DNA of 64,000 nt from Flavobacteriaceae bacterium HL-DH10 (GTDB taxonomy: Bacteria; Bacteroidota; Bacteroidia; Flavobacteriales; Flavobacteriaceae), in contig CP134536.1 in NCBI GenBank assembly GCA_031826515.1, positions 3,292,501-3,356,500 on the forward strand, read 5' to 3'. The translations under genes and the position numbers were made by a program. Positions 34,214-43,108 of this stretch are shown one piece after another. A model generated the notes under the pieces. It worked only from the letters and a program-made list of their open reading frames with translations. It ran no database searches and was not told the DNA's origin. Position 1 is the stretch's first letter. Every line of letters begins with the position of its first letter.

Positions 34214-35524
34214 ATGGGAACATTTAAAATTGAAGGTGGTCACCAATTAAAAGGGAGTATTCAGCCTCAAGGAGCAAAAAATGAAGCTTTGCAAATTTTA
34301 TGTGCGGTTTTACTTACTCCAGAACTGGTTACAATTAATAATATTCCAGACATTGTAGATGTTAATAAACTCATCAGTTTATTAAAGAAACTAGGTGTTA
34401 AAGTAGAGCAGTTGTCTCGTGGGACTTATACTTTTCAAGCTGATAAACTAAATTTAGAATATTTAGAATCGGATGCGTTCAAAATAGACGGACGTGGTTT
34501 ACGAGGATCTATCATGATTGTTGGACCTTTATTAGCGCGTTTTGGAAAAGGATACATTCCTAAACCAGGAGGTGATAAAATTGGTCGTCGTCGTTTAGAT
34601 ACGCACTTTGAAGGTTTAATTAAACTAGGTGCTAAATTTAGATACAGTAAAGAAGACCAGTTTTACGGTGTTGAAGCTGAGTATTTAACAGGAACCTATA
34701 TGCTTCTAGAAGAAGCATCAGTTACAGGAACTGCCAATATTGTTATGGCAGCAGTTTTAGCAAAAGGAAAAACCACTATTTATAATGCAGCTTGCGAGCC
34801 TTATTTACAGCAATTATGTAAAATGCTGAATAGAATGGGCGCTAAAATTAGTGGTGTTGGTTCTAATATGTTGATTATTGACGGTGTTGAAAGTTTAGGC
34901 GGTACCGACCATACGATGCTACCAGACATGATTGAAATTGGTAGTTGGATAGGTTTAGCGGCTATGACTAAAAGTGAGCTAACCATTACCAATGTTTCAT
35001 GGGATGATTTAGGCGTGATACCAAACGTATTTAGAAAATTAGGAATTACGGTTGAAAAACAAGGTGACGATATTCATATTCCAGCGCATACTGATGGTTA
35101 CGAAATACAAAGTTTTATTGATGGTTCTATTTTAACCATTTCTGATGCACCTTGGCCAGGGTTTACACCAGATTTATTAAGCATTATTTTGGTTGTAGCA
35201 ACACAAGCACGAGGTAGTGTTTTAGTACATCAAAAAATGTTTGAAAGTCGTTTGTTTTTCGTTGATAAATTGATTGATATGGGCGCTAAAATTATATTGT
35301 GCGATCCGCATAGAGCTACCGTTATTGGTCATGATTTTAAATCGACACTAAAAGCAACTACCATGACATCACCAGATATTCGTGCGGGGGTTTCATTACT
35401 TATTGCAGCACTTTCTGCAAAAGGAACATCTACCATTCAAAATATTGAACAAATAGATCGTGGTTACGAAAACATTGATGAACGTTTACGTGCTATTGGC
35501 GCTCGGATTGAGCGGGTGGAGTAG
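34214..35524 (+). CDS. murA: UDP-N-acetylglucosamine 1-carboxyvinyltransferase
   Basis: This 436-residue EPSP-synthase fold enzyme makes the first committed step of peptidoglycan synthesis. PQGAKNEALQILCA holds the substrate-binding Lys-Asn, and RGLRGSIMIVGPLLARFG and TSPDIRAGVSLLIAAL are family motifs. The catalytic-loop position that is Cys115 in E. coli is Asp121 here (PKPGGDKIGRRRLD); the same Cys-to-Asp change is known to make MurA insensitive to fosfomycin. It is cotranscribed with the DUF4290 gene. Confidence 0.95.
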   Translation: MGTFKIEGGHQLKGSIQPQGAKNEALQILCAVLLTPELVTINNIPDIVDVNKLISLLKKLGVKVEQLSRGTYTFQADKLNLEYLESDAFKIDGRGLRGSIMIVGPLLARFGKGYIPKPGGDKIGRRRLDTHFEGLIKLGAKFRYSKEDQFYGVEAEYLTGTYMLLEEASVTGTANIVMAAVLAKGKTTIYNAACEPYLQQLCKMLNRMGAKISGVGSNMLIIDGVESLGGTDHTMLPDMIEIGSWIGLAAMTKSELTITNVSWDDLGVIPNVFRKLGITVEKQGDDIHIPAHTDGYEIQSFIDGSILTISDAPWPGFTPDLLSIILVVATQARGSVLVHQKMFESRLFFVDKLIDMGAKIILCDPHRATVIGHDFKSTLKATTMTSPDIRAGVSLLIAALSAKGTSTIQNIEQIDRGYENIDERLRAIGARIERVE

Positions 35525-35536
35525 GGTTTGATTATC

Positions 35537-35666
35537 GTGTTTTATATGGTTTGTTGCGTGTTTAAGTGCGAGGATTTTCCAAAGGAAAATCAGAAGCTAA
35601 CAAAAAAAAGGGCAAATAACTTTTATTAAGCACTAATGTAGTAATTTTTTTATACGTTGTAGTACG
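35537..35666. repeat. attC-like palindromic element after the HNH gene
   Basis: A 15-bp sequence at 35549-35563 (GTTTGTTGCGTGTTT) is the exact reverse complement of 9-23 at the window's left end. A central hairpin GATTTTCC-AAA-GGAAAATC lies at 35573-35591. The end next to the HNH gene, read on the minus strand as CTACAACGTATAAAAAAATT, resembles the starts of the elements after the two genes in 74-2016. GTGC/GCAC arms lie inside. I infer a member of the same family; the outer arms are less well preserved. Confidence 0.4.
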
Positions 35667-35674
35667 TTTTTTTA

Positions 35675-36438
35675 TTAATTCAAAATACTTAATGTAATAT
35701 CAATGTCAGTCATTTTATTAATTAATACATAACTGTTAAAATAATCTCTTTTTAATTTTATAGAATGATTTAAATAATCTTTAAACTCGTTTTCAGTGAA
35801 TTTTGTTATTGGAAAACCAAAAACGTGACCCAAAAACTCAATTTCAATAAATTTTTCATTTGAAAATAAATAATTCATTCTCTCAAAGTAAAGTATTGTT
35901 TTAGCAGGTTCTTCTTTCATCAGAAAGATAGCTCCAAAAGTACGATTGAAATAAATAACAGGTAAATCTCCTTGATTGTATCTTGCAAATTTTCGAATTA
36001 TCTCATGGTTTAATTCTTTTTCAATTTTATTTTGACGATTTAATTCTTCATAAACCATTTTATATAAACCTCTCTTGAAGTTTCTACAAAGTTCTGTTTG
36101 GAAGCCAGAAGTAAATTTAAAGGAAAGTTTCACATTCAGTTTTAGTTTCCCTTTTTTTCTTTAATTTCAAAAAATTTTGATTTGAATCTACCAACTTTTC
36201 TTTTTGTTCGTTCAGGGATTAAAAGTCGTTTTCTTGAAATGTTAAATGCTTCTTTTAAAGCTTCTTCGATAGAATAGTTAGTTGATGTACTATCTCTATT
36301 CCCAAAATATGAATTACAGTTATCACAAATATTTTTAAAGTAATTTTCTCCTCCTAAAGATATTGGTATTGTGTGAGCCTTTTTTTCAAAAGGCACTTCA
36401 GATTCATCTTTAAGACACCAAATACAATTTTTATTCAT
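35675..36438 (-). pseudogene. HNH endonuclease-family gene split by a frameshift
   Basis: Two adjacent open frames make up one gene. The upstream part (36142-36438, 98 residues) has an HNH-like zinc site with CIWC, KAHTIPISLGG and NICDNCNSYFG. The downstream part (35675-36133, 152 residues, GTG at its first in-frame start) has GFQTELCRNFKRGLYKMVYE and FARYNQGDLPVIYFNR. Adding one A to the seven-A run (36152-36158 as T on plus) fuses them with EIKEKKGKLKLNVKLSFKF at the junction, and the result matches the length and order I expect of this family. It is an accessory gene, flanked by an attC-like element. Sequencing error is possible. Confidence 0.65.
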
Positions 36439-36676
36439 AGCTATTTTTCGGAAGTCAAATCACGTACAACTTTAACAATACACGTCCGTTTTAATGACTT
36501 ATATCAGTTGATAAGCGAAAGTAGAATTTTCTTACTAAAAAAACAATAAGAACTTCTACTTATGTGCAAAGTATAAACTTTTAAAAACTAGACACTTTTA
36601 ATTATTAAACACTATTTATATGATTCGTTGTAAAGAATAGTTAATTTCGCTTACTACTTCTATTAAAAATATTGGA

Positions 36677-38449
36677 ATGCAACATTTAAAAGAATCTCCT
36701 AAAGATAAAACCAAAACAAAGTCTAAAGTCACCATGGCACAAGCCTTTAAAACTATTATTTGGCCAAGGCGAAATTTGGTTTTTATTGGTTTAATTTTGA
36801 TAGTTATTAGAAGTTTATCGGGTTTAATTTTACCATGGCAAAGTAAAGTATTGTTAGACGAAGTGGTACCAAATAAAGATTATACACAACTTTATTATTT
36901 AATAGGTATTGTTATAGCTGCTATTACAATTCAGGCTGTAACCTCCTTTTTACTCACTCGTATTTTAAGTGTACAAGCGCAATATTTAATTAGCGAATTA
37001 CGGGCTCAAGTACAGAAAAAAGTACTGTCGTTACCCATTAGTTTTTTCGATAATACAAAGTCGGGTGCTTTGGTTTCTAGAATTATGAGCGATGTAGAAG
37101 GCGTTAGAAACCTTATTGGCACTGGCTTAGTACAATTGGTTGGCGGATCGTTTACAGCCATTGTATCTTTAATTATTTTAATAAAACTAAATCCGTGGAT
37201 GACCCTTTTTGTGTTTGTTCCACTTTCTATTTTCGGATATATTGCGCTTAGAGCTTTTAAATACATTCGTCCTATTTTTAGAAAACGAGGGAAAATAAAT
37301 GCCGAAGTAAAAGGGCGTCTTACCGAAACCTTATCAGGCGTTCGTGTTATAAAAGCGTTTAATGCCGAACAACAAGAGAACGACGTGTTTGAAAAAGGAG
37401 TTGATAAACTATTTCAGAATGTAAAAAAGAGTTTAACAGCCACGGCATTTATGACGAGTTCTTCAACCTTTTTAATAGGTGTTGCCACCACAGGTATTAT
37501 GGGTATTGGTGGTTATTATATGATTTTAGGAGAAATGACTACAGGTGAGTTTCTATTCTTCACGTTAATACTTGGCTTTATGATAGCGCCTATTGTGCAG
37601 ATGAGTAACATAGGAAGCCAATTAACCGAAGCTTTAGCAGGTTTGGATAGAACCGAAGAGCTTATGAATATGACAGCAGAGGAAGATGCACAAGAAAGAA
37701 ATATACAGTTAGAGACTTTAAAAGGCGATCTTGAATTTGATGATGTATCATTTTCATATGAAGAAGGGAAAGAGGTCTTGAATCACATCAATTTTAAAGC
37801 ACCAGCAGGATCGGTAATAGCTTTGGTAGGAAGTTCAGGTTCTGGAAAATCGACTATTGCAGGATTATCAGCTACGTTTTTAACGCCTAAATCAGGGAAA
37901 GTAACTATAGATAATCAAGATTTATCTAAGGTTAATTTGAGTAGTTATCGCCAGTATTTGGGAGTGGTGTTACAAGATGAGTTTTTATTTGAAGGTACTA
38001 TCAAAGAAAATATTATGTTTCCGAGACCCAATGCTACAGAAGCAGAATTACAAAACGCTGTAAAAGCTGCTTATGTAAATGAGTTTACCGATAGGTTTGA
38101 TGAAGGGTTAGATACATTGATAGGTGAGCGGGGTGTGAAATTATCTGGCGGACAACGTCAACGATTGGCAATAGCGCGTGCTATTTTAGCAAATCCTAAA
38201 ATTATTATTCTAGACGAAGCAACCTCTAGTTTAGATACAGAAAGTGAGGCATTAATTCAGAAAAGTTTAGCTGAATTAATTAAAGATAGAACTACTATTG
38301 TGATTGCTCACCGTTTAAGTACTATAAGAAAAGCAGATCAGATTTTAGTGATAGAAGCTGGACATATTGTTGAACGAGGTACGCACGACGAGTTGATAGC
38401 TTCAGGTGGCAGGTATTATGATTTGTATACGTATCAAGCTAAGATTTAG
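36677..38449 (+). CDS. ABC transporter, fused permease and ATP-binding subunit
   Basis: In this 590-residue exporter half-transporter, six TM helices lie within about 30-330. The nucleotide-binding domain has Walker A VGSSGSGKST, signature LSGGQRQRLAIARA, Walker B IIILDEATSSLD and the switch His in VIAHRLST. It resembles MsbA/MdlB-type type IV exporters, and the substrate (lipid, peptide or drug) cannot be told. It would act as a homodimer in the inner membrane. TAATTTCG about 28 bases before the ATG is a near -7 match. The gap 36439-36676 shows nothing else. Confidence 0.9.
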   Translation: MQHLKESPKDKTKTKSKVTMAQAFKTIIWPRRNLVFIGLILIVIRSLSGLILPWQSKVLLDEVVPNKDYTQLYYLIGIVIAAITIQAVTSFLLTRILSVQAQYLISELRAQVQKKVLSLPISFFDNTKSGALVSRIMSDVEGVRNLIGTGLVQLVGGSFTAIVSLIILIKLNPWMTLFVFVPLSIFGYIALRAFKYIRPIFRKRGKINAEVKGRLTETLSGVRVIKAFNAEQQENDVFEKGVDKLFQNVKKSLTATAFMTSSSTFLIGVATTGIMGIGGYYMILGEMTTGEFLFFTLILGFMIAPIVQMSNIGSQLTEALAGLDRTEELMNMTAEEDAQERNIQLETLKGDLEFDDVSFSYEEGKEVLNHINFKAPAGSVIALVGSSGSGKSTIAGLSATFLTPKSGKVTIDNQDLSKVNLSSYRQYLGVVLQDEFLFEGTIKENIMFPRPNATEAELQNAVKAAYVNEFTDRFDEGLDTLIGERGVKLSGGQRQRLAIARAILANPKIIILDEATSSLDTESEALIQKSLAELIKDRTTIVIAHRLSTIRKADQILVIEAGHIVERGTHDELIASGGRYYDLYTYQAKI

Positions 38450-38532
38450 AAGTGTTTTTAAAAGTTTAGAGCGCTGTTTGTTTACCGTATAGAGTAATTA
38501 ATAGTAAACGATTTCGGGTTACTAACCAAAAT

Positions 38533-38574
38533 ACCCACTTAAATTTTATAAAGTTATATAAAATTTAAGTGGGT
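38533..38574. terminator. 18-bp perfect hairpin between convergent genes
   Basis: The stem begins ACCCACTTAAATTTTATA and is closed by its exact reverse complement, with the loop AAGTTA. It lies 83 bases past the ABC exporter stop and 28 bases before the end of the leftward NagB-like gene. The long A/T stem base and position make a bidirectional terminator likely, although T-runs are short. Confidence 0.6.
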
Positions 38575-38602
38575 GTTCAGCTAATTTTCTTGTTTTTCTA
38601 AC

Positions 38603-39523
38603 TTACAGACCTAAACTAGGCAGTACAAAAGATTTTGCATTGGGATGTAACTTTATCCATAACCCAGGATTTGTATTTAATTGCTGCATTGCTTCTTCTT
38701 TATTTGAACTAAGTTGAGTATTAAGCACGTTTGCATACGTTTTTATTTTAGCAGGAGAGGAATCGGCATCTACTACAGACTGAACTATTTTTTTTGCTTG
38801 TAATATTGCTGCTGGTCCTAAAGTAAGGATGTATTTAGCAGATCGACATTCCTTTTCATCACTTGTATTCACAACGCTTCCTCCAGCTTTAAACTTGCTA
38901 ATATGGTGTTCTAAAATACTGCTAGATATTGGAATTATTCCTGCAACATGGTGACTCTGTGCGCCAGAGAAAGGTTTAATGTACGCAAGGTGTGATGCAT
39001 GGTTTTCTTCTGGACCATGACCGATAAAAAAGATATCTAAACCGCCTAATGCTTCCAATTTATTTAAATATTCTATAAGTGCAGACTCTAAATCTTTTGT
39101 GTCTGTTCGCATTGGAGTAAAGCTTTTTATTTTTTTGAAAAAGTCATCGCCCAAAATACGTTCAAAATCCCTAACAAAACTAAAACCATTACTCATGCCC
39201 ATTGGAGCAAGAGCATCTTGAGTAAATACATTCAGTCTTGCGAGTAGCGAATCCTCTTTTGTCGATTTTGCTAACGCTCCTAACAACCGGTGTAGCTCCT
39301 GAGCACCTCTTCCTCCAAGAAGCGCAATATTAATATCACCTTCTTTTGATGCTGCTGTACTGTAAAGCTCATTTAACATGGACTGACCAACCTGAGCTTC
39401 ACTCTCAAGAATGGTGGGTGTTACGCCATAATCAGTAAAGTTAAATTCTTGATTGTTTTTTTGAGACAACCACACATTATTGTTGTCTTCATATTTTGTG
39501 AATTGTGAATTATTTGTATTCAT
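38603..39523 (-). CDS. NagB/RpiA-like sugar-phosphate isomerase/deaminase-fold protein
   Basis: This 306-residue protein is recognisable by IALLGGRGAQELHRLLGALA (near 62-82) and the glucosamine-6-phosphate deaminase-like loop DIFFIGHGPEENHASHLAY (near 160-178), followed by YILTLGPAAILQAKKI. The family includes GlcN6P deaminase and 6-phosphogluconolactonase. The loop has Glu-Glu-Asn where NagB has its catalytic Asp-Gly-His, so the usual reaction may not apply. It is monocistronic between a hairpin and the MFS gene. Confidence 0.6.
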   Translation of the reverse strand: MNTNNSQFTKYEDNNNVWLSQKNNQEFNFTDYGVTPTILESEAQVGQSMLNELYSTAASKEGDINIALLGGRGAQELHRLLGALAKSTKEDSLLARLNVFTQDALAPMGMSNGFSFVRDFERILGDDFFKKIKSFTPMRTDTKDLESALIEYLNKLEALGGLDIFFIGHGPEENHASHLAYIKPFSGAQSHHVAGIIPISSSILEHHISKFKAGGSVVNTSDEKECRSAKYILTLGPAAILQAKKIVQSVVDADSSPAKIKTYANVLNTQLSSNKEEAMQQLNTNPGLWIKLHPNAKSFVLPSLGL

Positions 39524-39683
39524 TAAAATTATATGTTTATCTAGTGATATTGATTGCGCATTTCATGTTGCTCAATATAAATAAATATTATAAAAATATT
39601 CAAATTAAAGCGTGATATGCTGTAAATAATTAAATTTATTTTAAAGTACCTTTTGTAAGTTTAGCTTAAAGGAAGAGAAAAAA

Positions 39684-40889
39684 TTAAATAGTAACTAATT
39701 TAGTTTTTTGGTTCAAAATAATAAAAACTAAAAGTGATAGAATTCCAAAAATTGAAAATCCAATAAATAGGGGTAATACCGAAATTTTCACAAAACCTCC
39801 TATGTAATTTGCTATAGGTACAGCCATAACCGTTGAAATAAAACCATTAATAGCAGCACCAATACCAGCAATATGTCCTAAAGGTTGCATGGCTAAAGCT
39901 CTTAAATTCCCAAAAAGAAATCCGACAGCAAAAAACTGTAAAGCAAAAAAACTTAATAGAATAAAAATACTTGGGTTTTGTCCAGACCAAAATAAAACAA
40001 CATATAAAATAGATATAGTAGCATAAGCAATTGTAGAAGCATACGCAATACGCATCATACCATATTTTACAACAAAACGACTGTTTAAAAAAGTAGCTAA
40101 GCCTATAGAAATAGCCAAGCTAGCAAAGATGTATGGAAACATATCTGAAAGATTATATTGTTCTTGAAAAATTTGCTGAGAAGTACTTAAATATACCATG
40201 AATGAACCGGTAATAAATCCAGAAACTAAGGTAAAAGCAACAGCTTCTTTGTGTTTAAAAAACTCTTTAATGCCATCGATGAACAAATGTGGTGTAAATT
40301 TTATTTGTTTTTCTTTAGGTAAGGTTTCAGGTTGGAGTAGCCAAAACCAAATCATTATTAAAACTCCAAAAATAAGATTGACATAGAAAATAGATTCCCA
40401 GTTAAAAAAGTTGAGTAAAAACTGACCAAGGGTAGGAGCTATCACTGGAATTAAAATAAAAAACATGACAACAATAGATAAAATTTTTGCCATATAATCA
40501 CCACTATACTCATCACGAATCATAGATATACTTAAACTCCTTGGTGATGATAAGCCAATACCTTGAAGTATACGTCCAACTATCATAATTTCAAGACTTT
40601 TGGTAGTAACGCAAATTATACTAGCTATAATAAATACAGCAAAACCTATAAAAACAATAGGTTTTCTGCCAAAACTATCAGATAAAGGTCCAAATATTAA
40701 TTGCCCAAATCCCAGTCCAAGAAAAATCATGGTGATTAATAATTGATTGTCATGGGGGTTAGTAACACCTAATGTATGCCCTATTTGCGGTAATGCGGGT
40801 AGTAGTGCATCAATAGAAAGTGCTACTGTAGACATTAAAGCTGCCATAAGAGCAACAAATTCTAACTTGAATGTATTATTTTTTTGCAT
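39684..40889 (-). CDS. MFS drug-resistance transporter, Bcr/CflA type
   Basis: This 401-residue protein has twelve TM helices spread evenly over the chain. ALPQIGHTLG near the N-terminus and FGQLIFGPLSDSFGRKPI (loop 2-3 with the MFS signature) are typical of Bcr/CflA. QGIGLSSPRSLSISMIRDEY also fits the group. It should export drugs or metabolites with protons from the inner membrane. It diverges from the Crp/Fnr-like gene with 201 bases between them and may be regulated by it. Confidence 0.9.
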   Translation of the reverse strand: MQKNNTFKLEFVALMAALMSTVALSIDALLPALPQIGHTLGVTNPHDNQLLITMIFLGLGFGQLIFGPLSDSFGRKPIVFIGFAVFIIASIICVTTKSLEIMIVGRILQGIGLSSPRSLSISMIRDEYSGDYMAKILSIVVMFFILIPVIAPTLGQFLLNFFNWESIFYVNLIFGVLIMIWFWLLQPETLPKEKQIKFTPHLFIDGIKEFFKHKEAVAFTLVSGFITGSFMVYLSTSQQIFQEQYNLSDMFPYIFASLAISIGLATFLNSRFVVKYGMMRIAYASTIAYATISILYVVLFWSGQNPSIFILLSFFALQFFAVGFLFGNLRALAMQPLGHIAGIGAAINGFISTVMAVPIANYIGGFVKISVLPLFIGFSIFGILSLLVFIILNQKTKLVTI

Positions 40890-41090
40890 AACGCAAACCT
40901 AGAAGAATTTAATTGAATAAAAACCCAATAATCATTTAATAAAACAATGTTATTATTACTAAATTTGATACTAATAAAATGAGTTATATTTTTACTTTAA
41001 CTGCTAAATATTTTTTAAACCATTTAGTAGTCTATTTAAATTATCACCTTGATCAAATTAATTACCATACACATTTGTTAGATTCGTAAA

Positions 41091-41681
41091 ATGATTAATA
41101 AAAAACTACAACCACTTTTAATATACATTAGTAAATATATTGATTTAACTAATGAGGAAATTACTTTTTTAGAGTCTAAACTTACTATTAGAAACTATTT
41201 AAAAGGACAATACATATTGCAACAAGGTGATGTTTGTCAATATGGATGTTTTATTTTATCGGGTTGTACCAGAACATTTTATGTGGATAAAGACGGACAG
41301 GAACATATTCTTATGTTTGGAATTGAAGATTGGTGGGCTTCCGATATGGGGAGTTTTATAACACAAACACCAGCAGATTTTAATGTTCAGTGTTTAGAAA
41401 ATACTGAAGTTGTTATGTTTTCACATAAAGTTAATGAAGAATTATACAAAGAAATACCTAAGCTAGAACGTTTTTTTAGACAAATAACCGAGCGGGCATT
41501 TGTAGCTTCTCAAAAAAGAATTGTGAGAGGCTTTAGTTTAGCTGCGAAAGAACAATATTTACTTTTTAGAGAGCAATACCCAGAAATAGAACAGCGTATT
41601 CCGCAATATATGGTAGCTTCTTACCTTGGTATTACAAAAGAATTTTTAAGTAAAATAAAAAGCCAGCTTGTTTTAGAATAG
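41091..41681 (+). CDS. Crp/Fnr-family transcriptional regulator
   Basis: In this 196-residue protein, an N-terminal cyclic-nucleotide-like beta-roll domain (about 15-120, KGQYILQQGDVCQYGCFILSG) is followed by a long helix. A compact helix-turn-helix lies at the end (about 165-195, IPQYMVASYLGITKEFLSKI). The ligand is unknown; no FNR-type Cys cluster is present, so oxygen sensing through iron-sulfur is unlikely. It diverges from the MFS gene, which it may regulate. Proteins of this short form are common in Bacteroidota. Confidence 0.88.
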   Translation: MINKKLQPLLIYISKYIDLTNEEITFLESKLTIRNYLKGQYILQQGDVCQYGCFILSGCTRTFYVDKDGQEHILMFGIEDWWASDMGSFITQTPADFNVQCLENTEVVMFSHKVNEELYKEIPKLERFFRQITERAFVASQKRIVRGFSLAAKEQYLLFREQYPEIEQRIPQYMVASYLGITKEFLSKIKSQLVLE

Positions 41682-41746
41682 TAAATGTTAAACTAAATTA
41701 ACATTATTTTATAACCTACCTTATTTTTTGCTCATAAGATGTTTCA

Positions 41747-41754
41747 TACCTTTG
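41747..41754 (+). promoter_or_regulatory. -7 element for the YceI gene
   Basis: TACCTTTG matches TAnnTTTG. A TTG at 41728-41730 is 16 bases upstream, slightly short of the usual spacing. The ATG follows at 41793, leaving a leader of about 30 bases. Confidence 0.5.
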
Positions 41755-41792
41755 GAGTATAAAAATTAATTAAATTTAAAAGTTACATTAAA

Positions 41793-42371
41793 ATGAAAAA
41801 TACAGTTAAAAAATTAGTATTCGTTGCATTCGTTGCATTAGTATCAGCTTCTTTTACAAATATTGAAAAAGAAACAAAGGAAATTAAAAAGGATGAAAGT
41901 AAAGTGGTTTGGAAAGGTTATAAAGTAACAGGATCTCATGAAGGGACTATTGCGATTCAATCTGGTAATTTAGTTTTTGAAGAAGATAAATTAGTTGGCG
42001 GTGAATTTGTTATTGATATGACTACTATAAACTCTACAGATTTACAAGGCGAATATAAAGGGAAATTAGATGGTCATTTAAAATCTGATGACTTTTTTGG
42101 AGTAACAAATCATCCAACAGCATCTTTAGTATTTAAAGAGGTAACAGCTTCAGGAAAAAATGCATATACTGTTTCAGGTGATTTAACAATTAAGGGGAAA
42201 ACAAACCCAATAACTTTTGTGATTTCTATTTACGGAAATAAAGCAACTACTTCTTTAAAAGTAGATAGAACTAAATACGGAATTGAATATAAGTCTGGTA
42301 GTTTCTTTGATGACTTAAAAGATAAAGCTATTTACGATGAATTTGATTTAGTAGCAGATTTGGAATTCTAA
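41793..42371 (+). CDS. YceI family periplasmic protein
   Basis: This 192-residue protein has an N-terminal signal peptide (about 1-22). The YceI lipocalin-like barrel follows: VVWKGYKVTGSHEGTIAIQS, HLKSDDFFGVTNHPTASLVF (near 92-111), and GDLTIKGKTNPITFVI. YceI proteins bind isoprenoid-type ligands and are secreted. It has a good -7 element (41747-41754) and its own terminator (42392-42419), so it forms a single-gene unit. Confidence 0.93.
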   Translation: MKNTVKKLVFVAFVALVSASFTNIEKETKEIKKDESKVVWKGYKVTGSHEGTIAIQSGNLVFEEDKLVGGEFVIDMTTINSTDLQGEYKGKLDGHLKSDDFFGVTNHPTASLVFKEVTASGKNAYTVSGDLTIKGKTNPITFVISIYGNKATTSLKVDRTKYGIEYKSGSFFDDLKDKAIYDEFDLVADLEF

Positions 42372-42391
42372 ATTATAGAGTGACTAATATT

Positions 42392-42419
42392 AAAAAGCGT
42401 TCAGAAATGAACGCTTTTT
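42392..42419 (+). terminator. Intrinsic terminator after the YceI gene
   Basis: The stem AAAAAGCGTTCA/TGAACGCTTTTT with loop GAAA is followed by further T. It is a GNRA-capped, textbook-shaped terminator 20 bases past the stop. Confidence 0.85.
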
Positions 42420-42456
42420 TTGTTTTTAACATTCCAACTATGGATTTTGAAAACCT

Positions 42457-42464
42457 TATATTTG
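42457..42464 (+). promoter_or_regulatory. -7 element for the DEAD-box-like gene
   Basis: TATATTTG matches TAnnTTTG and lies 26 bases before the ATG at 42491. No TTG is placed at the usual distance upstream. Confidence 0.5.
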
Positions 42465-42490
42465 ATGCCAATTGAAAAAAAACACGATCT

Positions 42491-43099
42491 ATGCCATTCA
42501 AAAAGTTAATTGAGCCACTTAAAGATATTATTAAGAGCAAGGGGTTTGATGCTCCTTTACCATTACAAAAACAAATTCTTTCAAAAATAAAAGGAGGTGC
42601 AAGTTTGTTTATAATTGCTCCAAAGGATTCTGGAAAAACGTCTAGTTTGGTTATAAGTGTTATTCAAAAATTAAAGCATGCTTTTGAAGATGCACCACGT
42701 GCATTGATTTTTGTAAAAGATAAACAAGCGGCATTAGATTTAGAGTTAGAGTTTAATGCATTTAAAAGAGGCACCAATTTACGCGTGTATTGCGCTTACG
42801 ATGAAAAAAGTATAGACGACCAAAAGGACGAAATTTATTTTGGAACCGATATTGTTATTGCAACACCAAAGCGGTTAAATAAAATATTTTTTTTAAATGG
42901 GATTAATCTCAATAAGTTGCAAATGTGTATTGTTGAAGATGCCGAGTTTCTATTTAGAAACAATAATTTTGGTGAAGTAACTAGAACTCCAGAAAGTATT
43001 AGTAAATGTCAATATTTAGTGTTTTCAGATAAATTTGATGCTCGTTTTGAACGTTGGCAAGATTCGTTTATGTATCATGCTGAAATTGTAAAAGGTTAG
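42491..43099 (+). CDS. DEAD/DEAH-box helicase N-terminal domain protein (stand-alone)
   Basis: This 202-residue protein has only the first RecA-like domain. The Q-motif-like start is PLPLQKQILSK and the Walker A is APKDSGKTSSL (with Asp-Ser instead of Thr-Gly). TDIVIATPKRL is motif Ib, and VEDAEFLF is a degenerate DEAD box (EDAE). The second helicase domain is absent and nothing downstream supplies it. Such short homologues occur in Flavobacteriia as whole genes, so this need not be a remnant. RNA-binding with altered or no helicase activity is likely. Confidence 0.75.
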   Translation: MPFKKLIEPLKDIIKSKGFDAPLPLQKQILSKIKGGASLFIIAPKDSGKTSSLVISVIQKLKHAFEDAPRALIFVKDKQAALDLELEFNAFKRGTNLRVYCAYDEKSIDDQKDEIYFGTDIVIATPKRLNKIFFLNGINLNKLQMCIVEDAEFLFRNNNFGEVTRTPESISKCQYLVFSDKFDARFERWQDSFMYHAEIVKG

Positions 43100-43108
43100 G
43101 TGTTATAA

